Origin: Lachnospiraceae bacterium
GTDB taxonomy: Bacteria > Bacillota_A > Clostridia > Lachnospirales > Lachnospiraceae
NCBI GenBank assembly: GCA_018365895.1
Contig: JAGZJD010000021.1
Span: 1 to 37,450, forward strand
DNA length: 37,450 nucleotides
Direction of reading: 5' to 3'
A model generated the notes under the pieces. The model made no database searches. It had not been told where the DNA came from and saw only the letters and a program-made list of their open reading frames with translations. Position 1 is the stretch's first letter. Each line of letters starts with the position of its first letter. Position numbers and translations under genes: made by a program. This document shows, piece after piece, positions 1 through 8,418 of this stretch.

Positions 1-1689
1 GGACCTTCTCCAAAATGGATGCAGAGACGTCTTGCGTCTGTTGGCATTCGTCCGATCAACAATCTTGTTGATATTACAAACTATGTTATGGAAGAATACG
101 GACAGCCGATGCATGCTTATGACCTGGATCTGATCGAAGGCAAGGAAATTATTGTCAAAACTGCTTCAAACGGAGAGAAATTCGTAACGTTAGATGGTCA
201 GGAACGTGAATTGGATGAAAATGTTCTGATGATCTGTGACAGTAAGAAAGCAATCGGTCTTGCCGGAATCATGGGAGGAGAAAATTCCATGATTACAGAT
301 GATGTGAAGACAATGCTGTTCGAGGCGGCATGTTTTGACGGAACGAATATCCGTCTTTCAAGCAAGCGGGTAGGACTTCGAACAGATGCGTCCGGTAAGT
401 TCGAAAAAGGACTGGATCCAAATAATGCAGAGGCAGCGATCAATCGTGCATGTCAGCTCATTGAAGAGCTTGGCGCCGGAGAAGTCGTAGGTGGCATGGT
501 TGATGTTTACAGCAAGAAGAAAGAGCCGGTTCGCGTTCCGTTTGATGCAAAAGCAGTCAATGCATTGCTCGGTACTGCAATTTCTGAAGAAGAGATGCTT
601 GGATATTTCACAAAAATCGGACTGGAATATGATGAGGAAGCAAAAGAAATCATTGCGCCGACATTCCGTCATGACCTTTTCCGTCTTGCAGATCTGGCAG
701 AAGAGGTAGCGAGATTCTACGGATATGACAATATTCCGACAACACTTCCGTGTGGAGAAGCGACAACAGGAAAGCTTCCATTTAAGCTTCGTATCGAGCA
801 GGTGGCAAGAGAAATCGCAGAATTCTGTGGATTCAGCCAGGGAATGACATATTCTTTCGAAAGTCCGAAAGTATTTGATAAGCTTCGCCTTCCGGCAGAT
901 GCAAAGGAACGTGAAGCAATTCAGATTATGAATCCGCTTGGAGAAGACTACAGTGTTATGCGCACGGTTTCTCTGAATGGAATGCTTACATCTCTTGCGA
1001 GAAACTATAATAGAAGAAATAAAAATGTTCGTCTCTATGAACTTGGAAATATTTATGTGCCAAAGGCGCTTCCGCTGACAGAACTTCCGGATGAACGGAT
1101 GCAGTTCACACTTGGAATGTACGGAGATGGGGATTTCTTCACAATGAAAGGTGTTGTAGAAGAATTTTTCGATAAGATCGGTATGCATCAAAAAGAAACG
1201 TATGCACCGGACAGCAATAAGCCGTTCCTGCATCCTGGAAGACAGGCAAATATTATTTATGACGGAGAAATTGTTGGATATCTTGGTGAAGTACATCCGA
1301 TTGTAGCAGATACTTATGATATTGGAGAGCGCGCTTATGTGGCGGTACTTGATATGCCGGTTGTAACAAAATTTGCTACATTCGACCGCAAATACGAAGG
1401 CATTGCAAAATATCCGGCAGTAACAAGAGACATCAGTATGGTTGTTCCGAAAGAGATTCTGGCAGGTCAGATTGAAGCAATGATCGATCAGAGAGGCGGG
1501 AAGATTCTGGAAAGCTATCAGTTATTTGACTTATATGAAGGAGCTCAGATTCAGGAAGGATATAAGTCTGTTGCATATAAGATTACATTCCGTGCGAAAG
1601 ACCGTACGCTTGAGGAGGCAGATATCAATGCTGCAATGAAGAAAATCCTTAATGGTCTGTCCGGAATGGGCATTGAGCTTCGTCAGTAA
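1..1689 (+). CDS. pheT: Phenylalanyl-tRNA synthetase beta subunit, 3' part (5' end outside window)
   Basis: This subunit pairs with PheS to charge tRNA-Phe in the cytoplasm. The reading frame is open from base 1, so about 562 residues are visible, against roughly 800 for a full bacterial PheT; the N-terminal EMAP/B1-B2 part lies upstream of the window. What remains begins in the B3/4 editing domain (GIRPINNLVDITNYV, then GQPMHAYDLD), continues through the B5 and catalytic-like core, and ends in a ferredoxin-like anticodon-binding domain (KYPAVTRDISMVV to the C-terminus). An internal ATG at base 19 is not the true start, because similarity to the family continues upstream of it. The TAA stop shares one base with the bioY start codon, so the two are probably co-transcribed. 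pheS is presumably just upstream. Confidence 0.97.
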   Translation, partial: GPSPKWMQRRLASVGIRPINNLVDITNYVMEEYGQPMHAYDLDLIEGKEIIVKTASNGEKFVTLDGQERELDENVLMICDSKKAIGLAGIMGGENSMITDDVKTMLFEAACFDGTNIRLSSKRVGLRTDASGKFEKGLDPNNAEAAINRACQLIEELGAGEVVGGMVDVYSKKKEPVRVPFDAKAVNALLGTAISEEEMLGYFTKIGLEYDEEAKEIIAPTFRHDLFRLADLAEEVARFYGYDNIPTTLPCGEATTGKLPFKLRIEQVAREIAEFCGFSQGMTYSFESPKVFDKLRLPADAKEREAIQIMNPLGEDYSVMRTVSLNGMLTSLARNYNRRNKNVRLYELGNIYVPKALPLTELPDERMQFTLGMYGDGDFFTMKGVVEEFFDKIGMHQKETYAPDSNKPFLHPGRQANIIYDGEIVGYLGEVHPIVADTYDIGERAYVAVLDMPVVTKFATFDRKYEGIAKYPAVTRDISMVVPKEILAGQIEAMIDQRGGKILESYQLFDLYEGAQIQEGYKSVAYKITFRAKDRTLEEADINAAMKKILNGLSGMGIELRQ

Positions 1690-2261
1690 TGAGAACAAAA
1701 CAGCATTTTTCAAATAAAGAAATGATTTTGAGCGGGTTATTTACGGCATTGATCGCGGTGGGGGCATTTCTCCAGATCAATATTCCGGTCCAGCCGTTCC
1801 CGATGCACTTTACATTGCAGTTTTTCTTCGTTCTGCTTGCCGGGTTCTTCCTCGGCGGCAGAATGGGATGCATAAGTGTGTGCACATACCTGATGATTGG
1901 ACTGGCGGGAATACCTGTATTTGCATCCGGAGGCGGTATCGGCTATCTTGTCCGACCGACCTTCGGCTTTCTTATTGGTTTTGTTTTTGCAGCATTTACA
2001 GCAGGTAAACTGGCAGCTAAAAAGGAAGAACTGACATTTGCATGGCTGCTCATTTCTGCATTGGTGGGGATGATAGTAATGTATCTGTGTGGAATGTTTT
2101 ATTTTTATTTTATAAGTAACTATATTATTTCTATGCCCGTAACATGGAAAATTGTCTTGATAAATTGTTGTCTGCTGACGATTTCCGGAGACATTGTACT
2201 TTGTGTAATGGCAGCTGCCGTGGCAAAGAGGCTTGTGCCGGTAGTTCGGAAGTTGAATTAG
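1689..2261 (+). CDS. bioY: Biotin transporter BioY (ECF S-component)
   Basis: This is a 190-residue, very hydrophobic protein with about six membrane segments. It matches the BioY family: an N-terminal segment rich in small residues, then the conserved [10 protein letters not shown] stretch, GG(R/K)MG after the second helix, and [17 protein letters not shown], the usual BioY signature. BioY binds biotin in the membrane and normally works with the shared EcfA/EcfA'/EcfT energy module, whose genes are not in this window. The start ATG overlaps the pheT stop by one base, which implies translational coupling. No BirA-type operator was seen in front of it, because the upstream sequence is pheT coding. 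The assignment is firm at family level; transport is inferred. Confidence 0.93.
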   Translation: MRTKQHFSNKEMILSGLFTALIAVGAFLQINIPVQPFPMHFTLQFFFVLLAGFFLGGRMGCISVCTYLMIGLAGIPVFASGGGIGYLVRPTFGFLIGFVFAAFTAGKLAAKKEELTFAWLLISALVGMIVMYLCGMFYFYFISNYIISMPVTWKIVLINCCLLTISGDIVLCVMAAAVAKRLVPVVRKLN

Positions 2262-2275
2262 GAAGGAGACTCATT

Positions 2276-3304
2276 ATGTTAAAACGAGAGGATTTTTATT
2301 TTGATCTCCCGGAAGAACTGATTGCCCAGGATCCGCTCGAGGACCGCTCTGGTTCTCGGCTTCTTGTGCTTGATAAGAAGACCGGTGAGACGGAACATCA
2401 TGTATTTCGCGACATCATAGAATACTTAAATCCGGGAGATTGTCTTGTTATCAATGATACGAAAGTAATTCCGGCAAGACTGATCGGAGCTAAAGTAGGG
2501 ACAGAAGCAAAAATTGAAGTATTGCTTTTGAAGCGAAAGGAAAATGATGTGTGGGAGACACTTGTGAAACCGGGAAAGAAAGCAAAGCCGGGAACAAAGA
2601 TCAGCTTCGGAGACGGATTGCTTGTAGGAGAAGTCATTGATGTAGTGGAGGAAGGAAATCGTCTGATTCAATTCCATTATGAAGGAATTTTTGAAGAAAT
2701 CCTGGATCAGCTTGGGCAGATGCCTCTTCCTCCGTACATTACACATCAGCTGGAAGATAAAAACCGTTATCAGACGGTATATGCAAAGAACTCCGGTTCT
2801 GCAGCCGCACCAACAGCAGGACTTCATTTTACACCGGAACTCCTGGAACAGATTAAGACAAAAGGTGTTGAGATTGCCCATGTAACACTTCATGTAGGAC
2901 TTGGGACATTCCGTCCGGTAAAAGTGGAAAATATTCTGGAACACCATATGCATTCAGAATTTTATCAGATTGAAGCTTCGGAAGCGGAGAAGATTAACCG
3001 TGCGAAAGAAGGAGGTCATCGCGTCATCTGTGTCGGAACGACAAGCTGTCGTACAGTAGAGTCTGCGGCGGATGAACATGGACGGCTGAGAGAGTGCAGC
3101 GGTTGGACAGAAATCTTTATTTATCCGGGGTATCAGTTTAAAGTGTTGGATTGTCTGATTACAAACTTTCATCTGCCGGAATCTACATTAATTATGCTTG
3201 TATCTGCTTTAGCCGGCAGGGAGCATGTACTGGCAGCGTATCAGGAAGCTGTGGAGAAACAATATCGTTTCTTTTCGTTTGGCGATGCGATGCTGATTCG
3301 ATAA
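2276..3304 (+). CDS. queA: tRNA preQ1(34) S-adenosylmethionine ribosyltransferase-isomerase
   Basis: QueA transfers and isomerises the ribosyl group of AdoMet onto 7-aminomethyl-7-deazaguanine at tRNA position 34, giving epoxyqueuosine. The product is 342 residues, the normal size. It shows the family landmarks: [10 protein letters not shown] near the N-terminus, [12 protein letters not shown], a central [14 protein letters not shown] block and a C-terminal [16 protein letters not shown]. The open frame extends upstream into bioY, but the ATG at 2276 has a GAAGGAGA ribosome binding site (2262-2269) and begins exactly where QueA proteins begin, so it was chosen. It lies 14 bases after bioY. 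No other queuosine genes are visible. Confidence 0.96.
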   Translation: MLKREDFYFDLPEELIAQDPLEDRSGSRLLVLDKKTGETEHHVFRDIIEYLNPGDCLVINDTKVIPARLIGAKVGTEAKIEVLLLKRKENDVWETLVKPGKKAKPGTKISFGDGLLVGEVIDVVEEGNRLIQFHYEGIFEEILDQLGQMPLPPYITHQLEDKNRYQTVYAKNSGSAAAPTAGLHFTPELLEQIKTKGVEIAHVTLHVGLGTFRPVKVENILEHHMHSEFYQIEASEAEKINRAKEGGHRVICVGTTSCRTVESAADEHGRLRECSGWTEIFIYPGYQFKVLDCLITNFHLPESTLIMLVSALAGREHVLAAYQEAVEKQYRFFSFGDAMLIR

Positions 3305-3335
3305 GATAGTTTATAAAGCGATAAAAACAGGCGGT

Positions 3336-5396
3336 ATGTCTGAGAAAGTAAGAGAGATGCGTATGAAGTGGAATTTTTATTTATCCGGAATTTTATATGG
3401 AAAATTTCATGAAACTGCCGAAGGAGTTACGACAGAAAAGCTGAACATTGAAACTGGAGAATGGCTTCCGGAAGAAAAATTAACAGAAGAGACAGATGCA
3501 TATTTTCGTAACTTCTGTTCAAGAAGTATATTAGAGTTTTTCCAAAAGAAACAGGAATATGAAAACTATATCGCAGAAGGTAAAGAAGAGTTCATCACTT
3601 CCTCTGGAGAACAGTTTTCAAAACGGCGTGAGGAAGCCTATATACAGCGCAACAAAAAGTTTGGAAAAGATCTTTTGTATGAGCAGGGAAAAATATATGG
3701 CGTTTTAATGCCGGGAAGAGATTATACGGCAGTGCTTGCAGAGGATGGTAAGGAAGAAAAAACAGTCCTGAAAGCCTGGAGCAATCTCTCCTTTCAGGAA
3801 ATTTTTCAAGTAAAGTTTCACGGAACATTTTTTGTAGAGACAAGAGATGGAGAAAGACTGGCAACAGACGTTTATCTTCCGATAAGAGAAGCCGGAGCGA
3901 ATGTGGGAAAAGTGCCTGCGGTACTTGTGCGGACTCCTTATGGAAAAGGAAATCATGTAGAGATGTATTATCGCTTTGTCCGGAGAGGCTATGCAGTCGT
4001 TATTCAGGATACAAGGGGAAGAGAAGACAGTACCGGAAGATGGCAGCCGAATTATTACGAAGTAGAGGATGGAGACGATACGCTCAATTGGATTGCAGCC
4101 CAGGACTGGAGTGATGGACAGACAGCAATGACAGGCGGTTCCTATCTTGGATATGTACAGTGGGCTGCAGCTGCCAGCGGGAATCCGCATTTGAAAGCAA
4201 TGCTCAGCAGTGTGTGCGCGGGAAGTGCATTTGCAGATCTTCCTAGAAGAGGAGGCTGCTTTACATCCGGAATGCTTGCGTGGGCTTTTGCAATGTCAGA
4301 GCAGAGAATGAGAGAAGATCTGATGTGTCGGAAAGACTGGGATGATGTATTAGATCTAAGACCTCTGGAAACAATTCCGGAAAAGGCGTTGGGAAGAGAG
4401 ATTCCTTTTCTAACAGAGTGGTTAAAGCATGAAGACTTGGATGACTTTTGGAAAAGATCTAGCTGGAAAGAGCGCTACAGCGGTCCTCCGGTGCCGGCGC
4501 TTATTATGTCAGGCTGGTTTGATGACAATGGAATGGGTACGACGGAAGCGCTTGATCTTGTCAGAGATTGGCCGGAAGGAACCTGGAAAGCAATTTTAGG
4601 ACCATGGAAACACAGTGGAAATGCAGAATATGATCTGCACGGAATTCCGATGGGAGAAGATGCGCTTCGTTATGATATCGATCTCATTTGTATGATGTGG
4701 CTGGAACATTTTCTGAAGGGAGTAGAGAACGGGATTGAGAAAAATCCAAAAGTGCTCTACTATACATTAGGGGAAAATCGTTGGAAAACAGCAGAGACAT
4801 GGCCGCCGCAGTGTGTAAAAATACAGCGTATGGATCTGCACAGCGAGAAGAACAGCTATGTGTATGATCCGGACTGTCCGGCGACGCATATCATCGATAT
4901 GTCAGAAAATGAACTGGAAGTGCCGGAAGATTATACCGAGGAAGAAAAGCGGGAAGACTATCTTATCTATTCAACAGAGGTATTAAAAGAGCCGGTAACA
5001 GTAACCGGTGACGTGCAGGTACATTTATTGGTTTCCTGTGATTGTCCGGATACAGATTTTGTATTTCGATTGTTGGATGTAGATGAAAATGGAAGATCTG
5101 TCAAACTTGCGGATGGTGTGATCAGTGCCAAATATCGGGAAGGGTTTGAGCGTCCTGTGTATATGGAAGCCGGAAATGTATATGAGATTCCACTTCGGAC
5201 AACAAAGATTTCCAATACCTTTCTTCCGGGGCATCGTATCCGTTTTACCGTAACATCCAGCGCTAAGAATTTTATTTTTCCTAACAGCAACACTGAAAAA
5301 GGCTTTAATAGTGAGAAGAGGCAGAAGGCACATATTACAGTACATCAGGAGGGAGAATTTTGCTCCTATGTGGAACTGCCGATAGAACAAAAATAA
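3336..5396 (+). CDS. CocE/NonD-family (peptidase S15-like) serine hydrolase
   Basis: A 686-residue probable cytoplasmic hydrolase (no signal peptide). From about residue 158 it follows the CocE / X-Pro dipeptidyl-peptidase fold: VRTPYGKGN, VIQDTRGREDSTG, a nucleophile elbow G-G-S-Y-L-G with Ser269, then SGWFDDN with Asp396 and GPWKHSG with His426. These form a likely Ser-Asp-His triad. The C-terminal third, from about residue 470, looks like the beta-sandwich domain that ends these enzymes (ITVTSSAKNFIFPNSN-type ending). The first ~155 residues are charged, resemble nothing I can name, and are not part of typical CocE proteins. The start is uncertain: the ATG at 3336 has a weak ribosome binding site, and later ATGs at 3358 and 3364 are possible. 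The substrate (ester, amide or Xaa-Pro peptide) cannot be told. Confidence 0.85.
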   Translation: MSEKVREMRMKWNFYLSGILYGKFHETAEGVTTEKLNIETGEWLPEEKLTEETDAYFRNFCSRSILEFFQKKQEYENYIAEGKEEFITSSGEQFSKRREEAYIQRNKKFGKDLLYEQGKIYGVLMPGRDYTAVLAEDGKEEKTVLKAWSNLSFQEIFQVKFHGTFFVETRDGERLATDVYLPIREAGANVGKVPAVLVRTPYGKGNHVEMYYRFVRRGYAVVIQDTRGREDSTGRWQPNYYEVEDGDDTLNWIAAQDWSDGQTAMTGGSYLGYVQWAAAASGNPHLKAMLSSVCAGSAFADLPRRGGCFTSGMLAWAFAMSEQRMREDLMCRKDWDDVLDLRPLETIPEKALGREIPFLTEWLKHEDLDDFWKRSSWKERYSGPPVPALIMSGWFDDNGMGTTEALDLVRDWPEGTWKAILGPWKHSGNAEYDLHGIPMGEDALRYDIDLICMMWLEHFLKGVENGIEKNPKVLYYTLGENRWKTAETWPPQCVKIQRMDLHSEKNSYVYDPDCPATHIIDMSENELEVPEDYTEEEKREDYLIYSTEVLKEPVTVTGDVQVHLLVSCDCPDTDFVFRLLDVDENGRSVKLADGVISAKYREGFERPVYMEAGNVYEIPLRTTKISNTFLPGHRIRFTVTSSAKNFIFPNSNTEKGFNSEKRQKAHITVHQEGEFCSYVELPIEQK

Positions 5397-5424
5397 AAAT
5401 AAGCTAAGCGCATTATGAATATGC

Positions 5425-5476
5425 AAAACAGCAGTACTTTTTTGGAATTATCTAAAAAGAGTGCTGCTGTTTTTGG
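5425..5476 (+). terminator. Intrinsic terminator after the hydrolase gene
   Basis: The arm AAACAGCAGTACTTTTTT (from 5426) pairs with AAAAAGAGTGCTGCTGTTTTT after a short loop, followed by a T run. It closes the pheT-bioY-queA-hydrolase transcript. The A-rich 5' side means it could also work on the opposite strand. Confidence 0.8.
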
Positions 5477-5507
5477 ATTCAAGAGGGGAAGGATTTGTTG
5501 AACATTG

Positions 5508-5536
5508 TTGAAGCCGTTTTCAGAATGTGGTAAAGT
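5508..5536 (+). promoter_or_regulatory. Possible promoter of the decayed ibrA-like gene
   Basis: TTGAAG (5508-5513), 17 bases, then TAAAGT (5531-5536), a fair sigma-A match placed ~60 bases before the relic gene's start. Assigned by pattern only; the downstream genes are broken, so it may be a fossil. Confidence 0.35.
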
Positions 5537-5598
5537 TATTGGGAGACGACTGGAAAAATATGGAAAACAGAAGAAGCTGATAATTGGGCGGGAGTTCT

Positions 5599-6190
5599 GT
5601 GATCAGGGAATATCTGGAAGAGAACGTATATGAGGCATTTCAGAAGCGAATAAAGTTTATTTTTGAGGAATTTGATAATATTTTTGTTTCTTTTTCTGGT
5701 GGAAAAGATAGTGGACTGCTTTTGAATATGACGATGGATTTTCAGAAGAAATACTATCCGGAGAAGAAAATAGGAGTGTTTCATCAGGATTTTGAAGCGC
5801 AGTACACTGTTACGACAGAATACATTGAGCGTACATTTGAGAGAATCAAAGATGAAGTAGAACCTTACTGGGTGTGTTTTCCAATGGCAACCAGGACAGC
5901 ACTGAGCAATTATGAAATGTACTGGTATCCGTGGGATGATAAAAAAGAAACTTCCGCCGCGAATTCGCAATAATTATGCAAAGAAATTCAATACATCGAT
6001 TCAGTTCTGGCATCATACCGGAGGCGGGCTGGATGAAGAGACCATTCATGAGTTGGAAAAACATGGTTATAAGATTAAGCGGAACGGCGTATCTAATTAT
6101 ACCGCCAGCAAAAAATCCAGAGTCATCTTTCTGGAACAGGTTCCGGACGATACAGACGACATCAAATCCAGCAAGGACATTCCAAGTTGG
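5599..6190 (+). pseudogene. Remnant of IbrA-like PAPS-reductase-family (DUF3440) gene
   Basis: The first part (GTG 5599 with GGAG at 5591-5594; a TTG at 5584 is also in frame) reads MIREYLEENVYEAFQKR and then FVSFSGGKDSG, the ATP-pyrophosphatase P-loop of the PAPS-reductase family. It continues to WYPWDDKKE near 5950. It then hits a stop in that frame (5971-5973), while similarity resumes in the +1-shifted frame from about 5945 with LPPRIRNNYAKKF, GYKIKRNGVSNY and DIPSWKR, which resemble the C-terminal part of IbrA/DUF3440 proteins. The family is usually ~400 residues; only ~200 codons remain, so a central block is deleted and the frame is lost. The end is also missing: SWKR runs straight into the neighbouring ParB-like gene. 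Family recognition is from memory of IbrA/IbrB pairs. It is almost certainly non-functional. Confidence 0.75.
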
Positions 6191-6462
6191 AAGCGAATAC
6201 CTATAATCCAAATGCAGTAGCGCCGCCAGAAATGAAGCTTCTCTATGACAGCATCAAGGCGGATGGATGCACGATGCCGATTGTATGCTACTATGCAAAG
6301 GAAGAAGATAAGTATATTATTGTAGATGGATTCCACCGCTACCGTGTGATGAAGGAACATAAAGATATTTATGAAAGGGAACACGGATTAGCAGCGCTGT
6401 TCAGAGATGTAAATTTCGGACAGGCATGGAAGCCGGTGGAAAATGAGGAGGAAAGTTTATAA
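6187..6462 (+). pseudogene. Remnant of IbrB-like ParB-domain gene
   Basis: The frame gives EANTYNPNAVAPPEMKLL, a charged stretch and IIVDGFHRYRV, the ParB/Srx-like N-terminal motif of IbrB-type proteins that sit next to IbrA. It then goes from KDIYEREHG straight to LAALFRDVNFGQAWKP, which looks like the extreme C-terminus of the same family. About 90 residues usually found between them are absent. The apparent TTG start at 6187 is only the fused end of the ibrA remnant, and no ribosome binding site precedes it. I therefore read this as a gene that lost its start and its middle. The remaining 91 codons could still be translated, but function is unlikely. Confidence 0.7.
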
Positions 6463-6490
6463 TTTCTTCACTTTTTTCTGGAGATAAGTG

Positions 6491-6499
6491 TGGTATAAT
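6491..6499 (+). promoter_or_regulatory. Extended -10 promoter element before the 222-residue membrane protein
   Basis: TGGTATAAT (6491-6499) is a perfect TATAAT with the TGn extension, 37 bases before the start codon at 6536. No good -35 was found, which is normal for extended -10 promoters. Confidence 0.6.
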
Positions 6500-6535
6500 G
6501 GGCTGTGGAGAAATTGACAGAAGGAGAAGCACGAA

Positions 6536-7204
6536 ATGGATATACATGAGAAGCACGAAACGGATCTTACCAGAGCTGAGCGACGTCAGTTGGAGAAAGA
6601 AAAGCTTCAGAGCATGGACTGGAAGCATAAGCTTGAATATATCTGGGATTATTATAAACCTCAGATTTTTAGCGTAATCGCAATATTTGCAGCAATCTGG
6701 TTTGGATTTTCCTGGTACGAGAATTCCAAATATGAAACGATTATGTATGCAGCTGTGACGGACGGCTATATGAATGAGGATGAGTCGGAACAGATGAACA
6801 GAGAATATAAGGAGTTCATCGGGGATCAGGAGAAATATCACCGGGTTTCGATTGATACGACAGTAGCCATCGGTTCGGAGGACAGTCAGGCGAGATACAA
6901 TGCCACAATGAAACTGAATACGATCGTAGCTGCAGGGGCTGTAGATGTTGTTATCGGTTCCGAAGAGCATGTAAAGGATTTTGTGACGCAGGGAGCGGCA
7001 GAAAATCTTTCCGGGGTATTGAGCGAAGAGATGCAGGAAACATATCAGGATCATATTGTGGATGATAAGTTATTTGATCTTACCGGAAGTGCAAAGATCG
7101 GGAACCCGCTTCATGTGACAGCAGAGCCTGTCTATCTTGTTATTTTAAATATTGGCGAACGCCAGGAATATGCCGCAAAATTTCTGGAATATTTAATGCA
7201 GTAA
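6536..7204 (+). CDS. Membrane-anchored protein of unknown function
   Basis: I do not recognise a functional family. The 222-residue protein starts at an ATG preceded by AGAAGGAG. It has a charged N-terminal segment (residues 1-40) ending in MDWKHKLEYIWDYYKP, a motif I associate with small anchored proteins of Lachnospiraceae. One membrane helix follows at about residues 42-60 (IFSVIAIFAAIWFGFSW), then a ~160-residue domain predicted outside the membrane. The N-terminal charge suggests the N-terminus is inside. The outer domain alternates acidic and hydrophobic stretches and contains GAVDVVIGSEEHVKDFV, loosely like a periplasmic-binding-type fold, but this is only an impression. It is a single-gene unit with its own promoter and a terminator at 7252-7285. 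Confidence 0.75.
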   Translation: MDIHEKHETDLTRAERRQLEKEKLQSMDWKHKLEYIWDYYKPQIFSVIAIFAAIWFGFSWYENSKYETIMYAAVTDGYMNEDESEQMNREYKEFIGDQEKYHRVSIDTTVAIGSEDSQARYNATMKLNTIVAAGAVDVVIGSEEHVKDFVTQGAAENLSGVLSEEMQETYQDHIVDDKLFDLTGSAKIGNPLHVTAEPVYLVILNIGERQEYAAKFLEYLMQ

Positions 7205-7251
7205 CTACCGCGAACAGGTAGCTGAACTATTGCAGGGCAGAGTAAGAGAGA

Positions 7252-7285
7252 AGATACTTCATTGAGGATGAGGTATCTTTTTTTG
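7252..7285 (+). terminator. Intrinsic terminator
   Basis: AGATACTTCAT pairs with ATGAGGTATCT (one G-T pair) around a 5-base loop, followed by seven T. It separates the 222-residue protein gene from the ABC exporter operon. Confidence 0.9.
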
Positions 7286-7381
7286 TATTTTAAAGGCAGC
7301 CGGCCTTACAGAAAAGACAATCACAATAAAGGGCTCACAAATTTTTCACAATTTTATCACGTTCCAAACATAGTATATACA

Positions 7382-7387
7382 TATAAT
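7382..7387 (+). promoter_or_regulatory. Likely -10 box of the ABC exporter operon
   Basis: TATAAT (7382-7387) lies 32 bases before the TTG start. The -35 region is weak (around 7360), so only the -10 is claimed. The 97 bases between the terminator and this box hold nothing else I can name. Confidence 0.45.
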
Positions 7388-7419
7388 GTTTCATAAATTA
7401 TTAGTGAGGAGGAGCAGGA

Positions 7420-8418
7420 TTGATAGAAGTAAGAAATCTCGTAAAACGTTATGGGACACATACAGCAGTTGATCATTTGAGTTTTACAGTGAAGCGAGGT
7501 CAGATCTACGGGTTTCTCGGACCGAATGGAGCCGGTAAATCAACAACAATGAATATTATGACAGGGTATCTTGGAGCAACCGAAGGAGAAGTTGTAATAA
7601 ATGGCCATGATATTTTAAAAGAACCTGAGCTGGCAAAGAGAAGTATTGGATATCTTCCGGAAATGCCGCCGCTTTATCTGGATATGAAAGTAGAAGAGTA
7701 TCTCCAGTTTGTGGCTGCCTTAAAAAAATTAAAACGTCATCAGATTGGGGAACAGGTAGAGAAGGTAATTGAGCTGACAAAGATTCAGGACGTACGCGGA
7801 AGATTGATTAAGAATCTGTCCAAAGGATATAAGCAAAGAGTTGGATTAGCCCAGGCGATCATCGGTTTCCCGGAAATTATAATTCTGGATGAGCCGACCG
7901 TCGGTCTGGATCCGAAACAGATCATTGAGATCCGTGAGCTGATCCGTGAACTTTCCAAATCCCATACAATCATTTTAAGCTCTCATATTCTTGCAGAAAT
8001 CAGCGAAGTTTGCGACTATATTATGATTATTTCTAAAGGGAAATTAGTAGCCAGCGATACGCCGGAAAATCTTGAGAAACAGTTAAAAGGAACGGAGCAG
8101 ATATTCCTGCAGGCAAGAGCTTCGGAAGAAACCGTAAAAGAGATTCTTTCCGCTGTGGAGCATATTGTACATATGTCTGTGGAAGTGTTGGAAGATGGAA
8201 TCACAAGAATGACAGTGACACCGGAAGAAGGATTTGATATCCGGGAAGATCTGTTCTTTGCATTTGCCGGGGCCGAATGTCCGCTTCTGGAACTTCAGAA
8301 AACAAAGGCAACGCTGGAGAAAGTATTCCTGGAACTGACACAGAATGAAAAACAGGATGCAGATACGGAGTGTTTGGAAGAAAGCGAGGAGGAAGAGACA
8401 GATGAAGGCAATTTATAA
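7420..8418 (+). CDS. ABC exporter ATP-binding protein (GldA/ABC-2 type)
   Basis: A 332-residue nucleotide-binding subunit. Walker A is GPNGAGKST (residues 34-42), the Q-loop region reads GYLPEMPPLY, the signature is LSKGYKQR (around residue 132), Walker B is IIILDEPTVGLDP, and the H-loop is ILSSHIL. After ~residue 220 there is a C-terminal extension ending in an acidic tail, as in GldA and related ABC-2 exporters. It starts at TTG with a strong GAGGAGGAG ribosome binding site. Its end overlaps the permease start by 17 bases. The operon partners (permease, GldG-like, DUF4340) match the gliding-motility-type ABC cluster found widely in non-gliding bacteria. The substrate is unknown. Confidence 0.92.
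   Translation: MIEVRNLVKRYGTHTAVDHLSFTVKRGQIYGFLGPNGAGKSTTMNIMTGYLGATEGEVVINGHDILKEPELAKRSIGYLPEMPPLYLDMKVEEYLQFVAALKKLKRHQIGEQVEKVIELTKIQDVRGRLIKNLSKGYKQRVGLAQAIIGFPEIIILDEPTVGLDPKQIIEIRELIRELSKSHTIILSSHILAEISEVCDYIMIISKGKLVASDTPENLEKQLKGTEQIFLQARASEETVKEILSAVEHIVHMSVEVLEDGITRMTVTPEEGFDIREDLFFAFAGAECPLLELQKTKATLEKVFLELTQNEKQDADTECLEESEEEETDEGNL

Noticed and set aside
358..1296. Long - strand open frame (312 codons) opposite pheT
   Set aside because: It is antisense to clearly conserved pheT sequence, is rich in Cys, Phe and Ile as expected for a shadow frame, and has no ribosome binding site or family resemblance.
5584..5973. Intact small PAPS-reductase-like protein of 129 residues
   Set aside because: It ends just after WYPWDD with an unrelated tail, while family similarity continues in another frame, so it is better read as a frameshifted and deleted gene.
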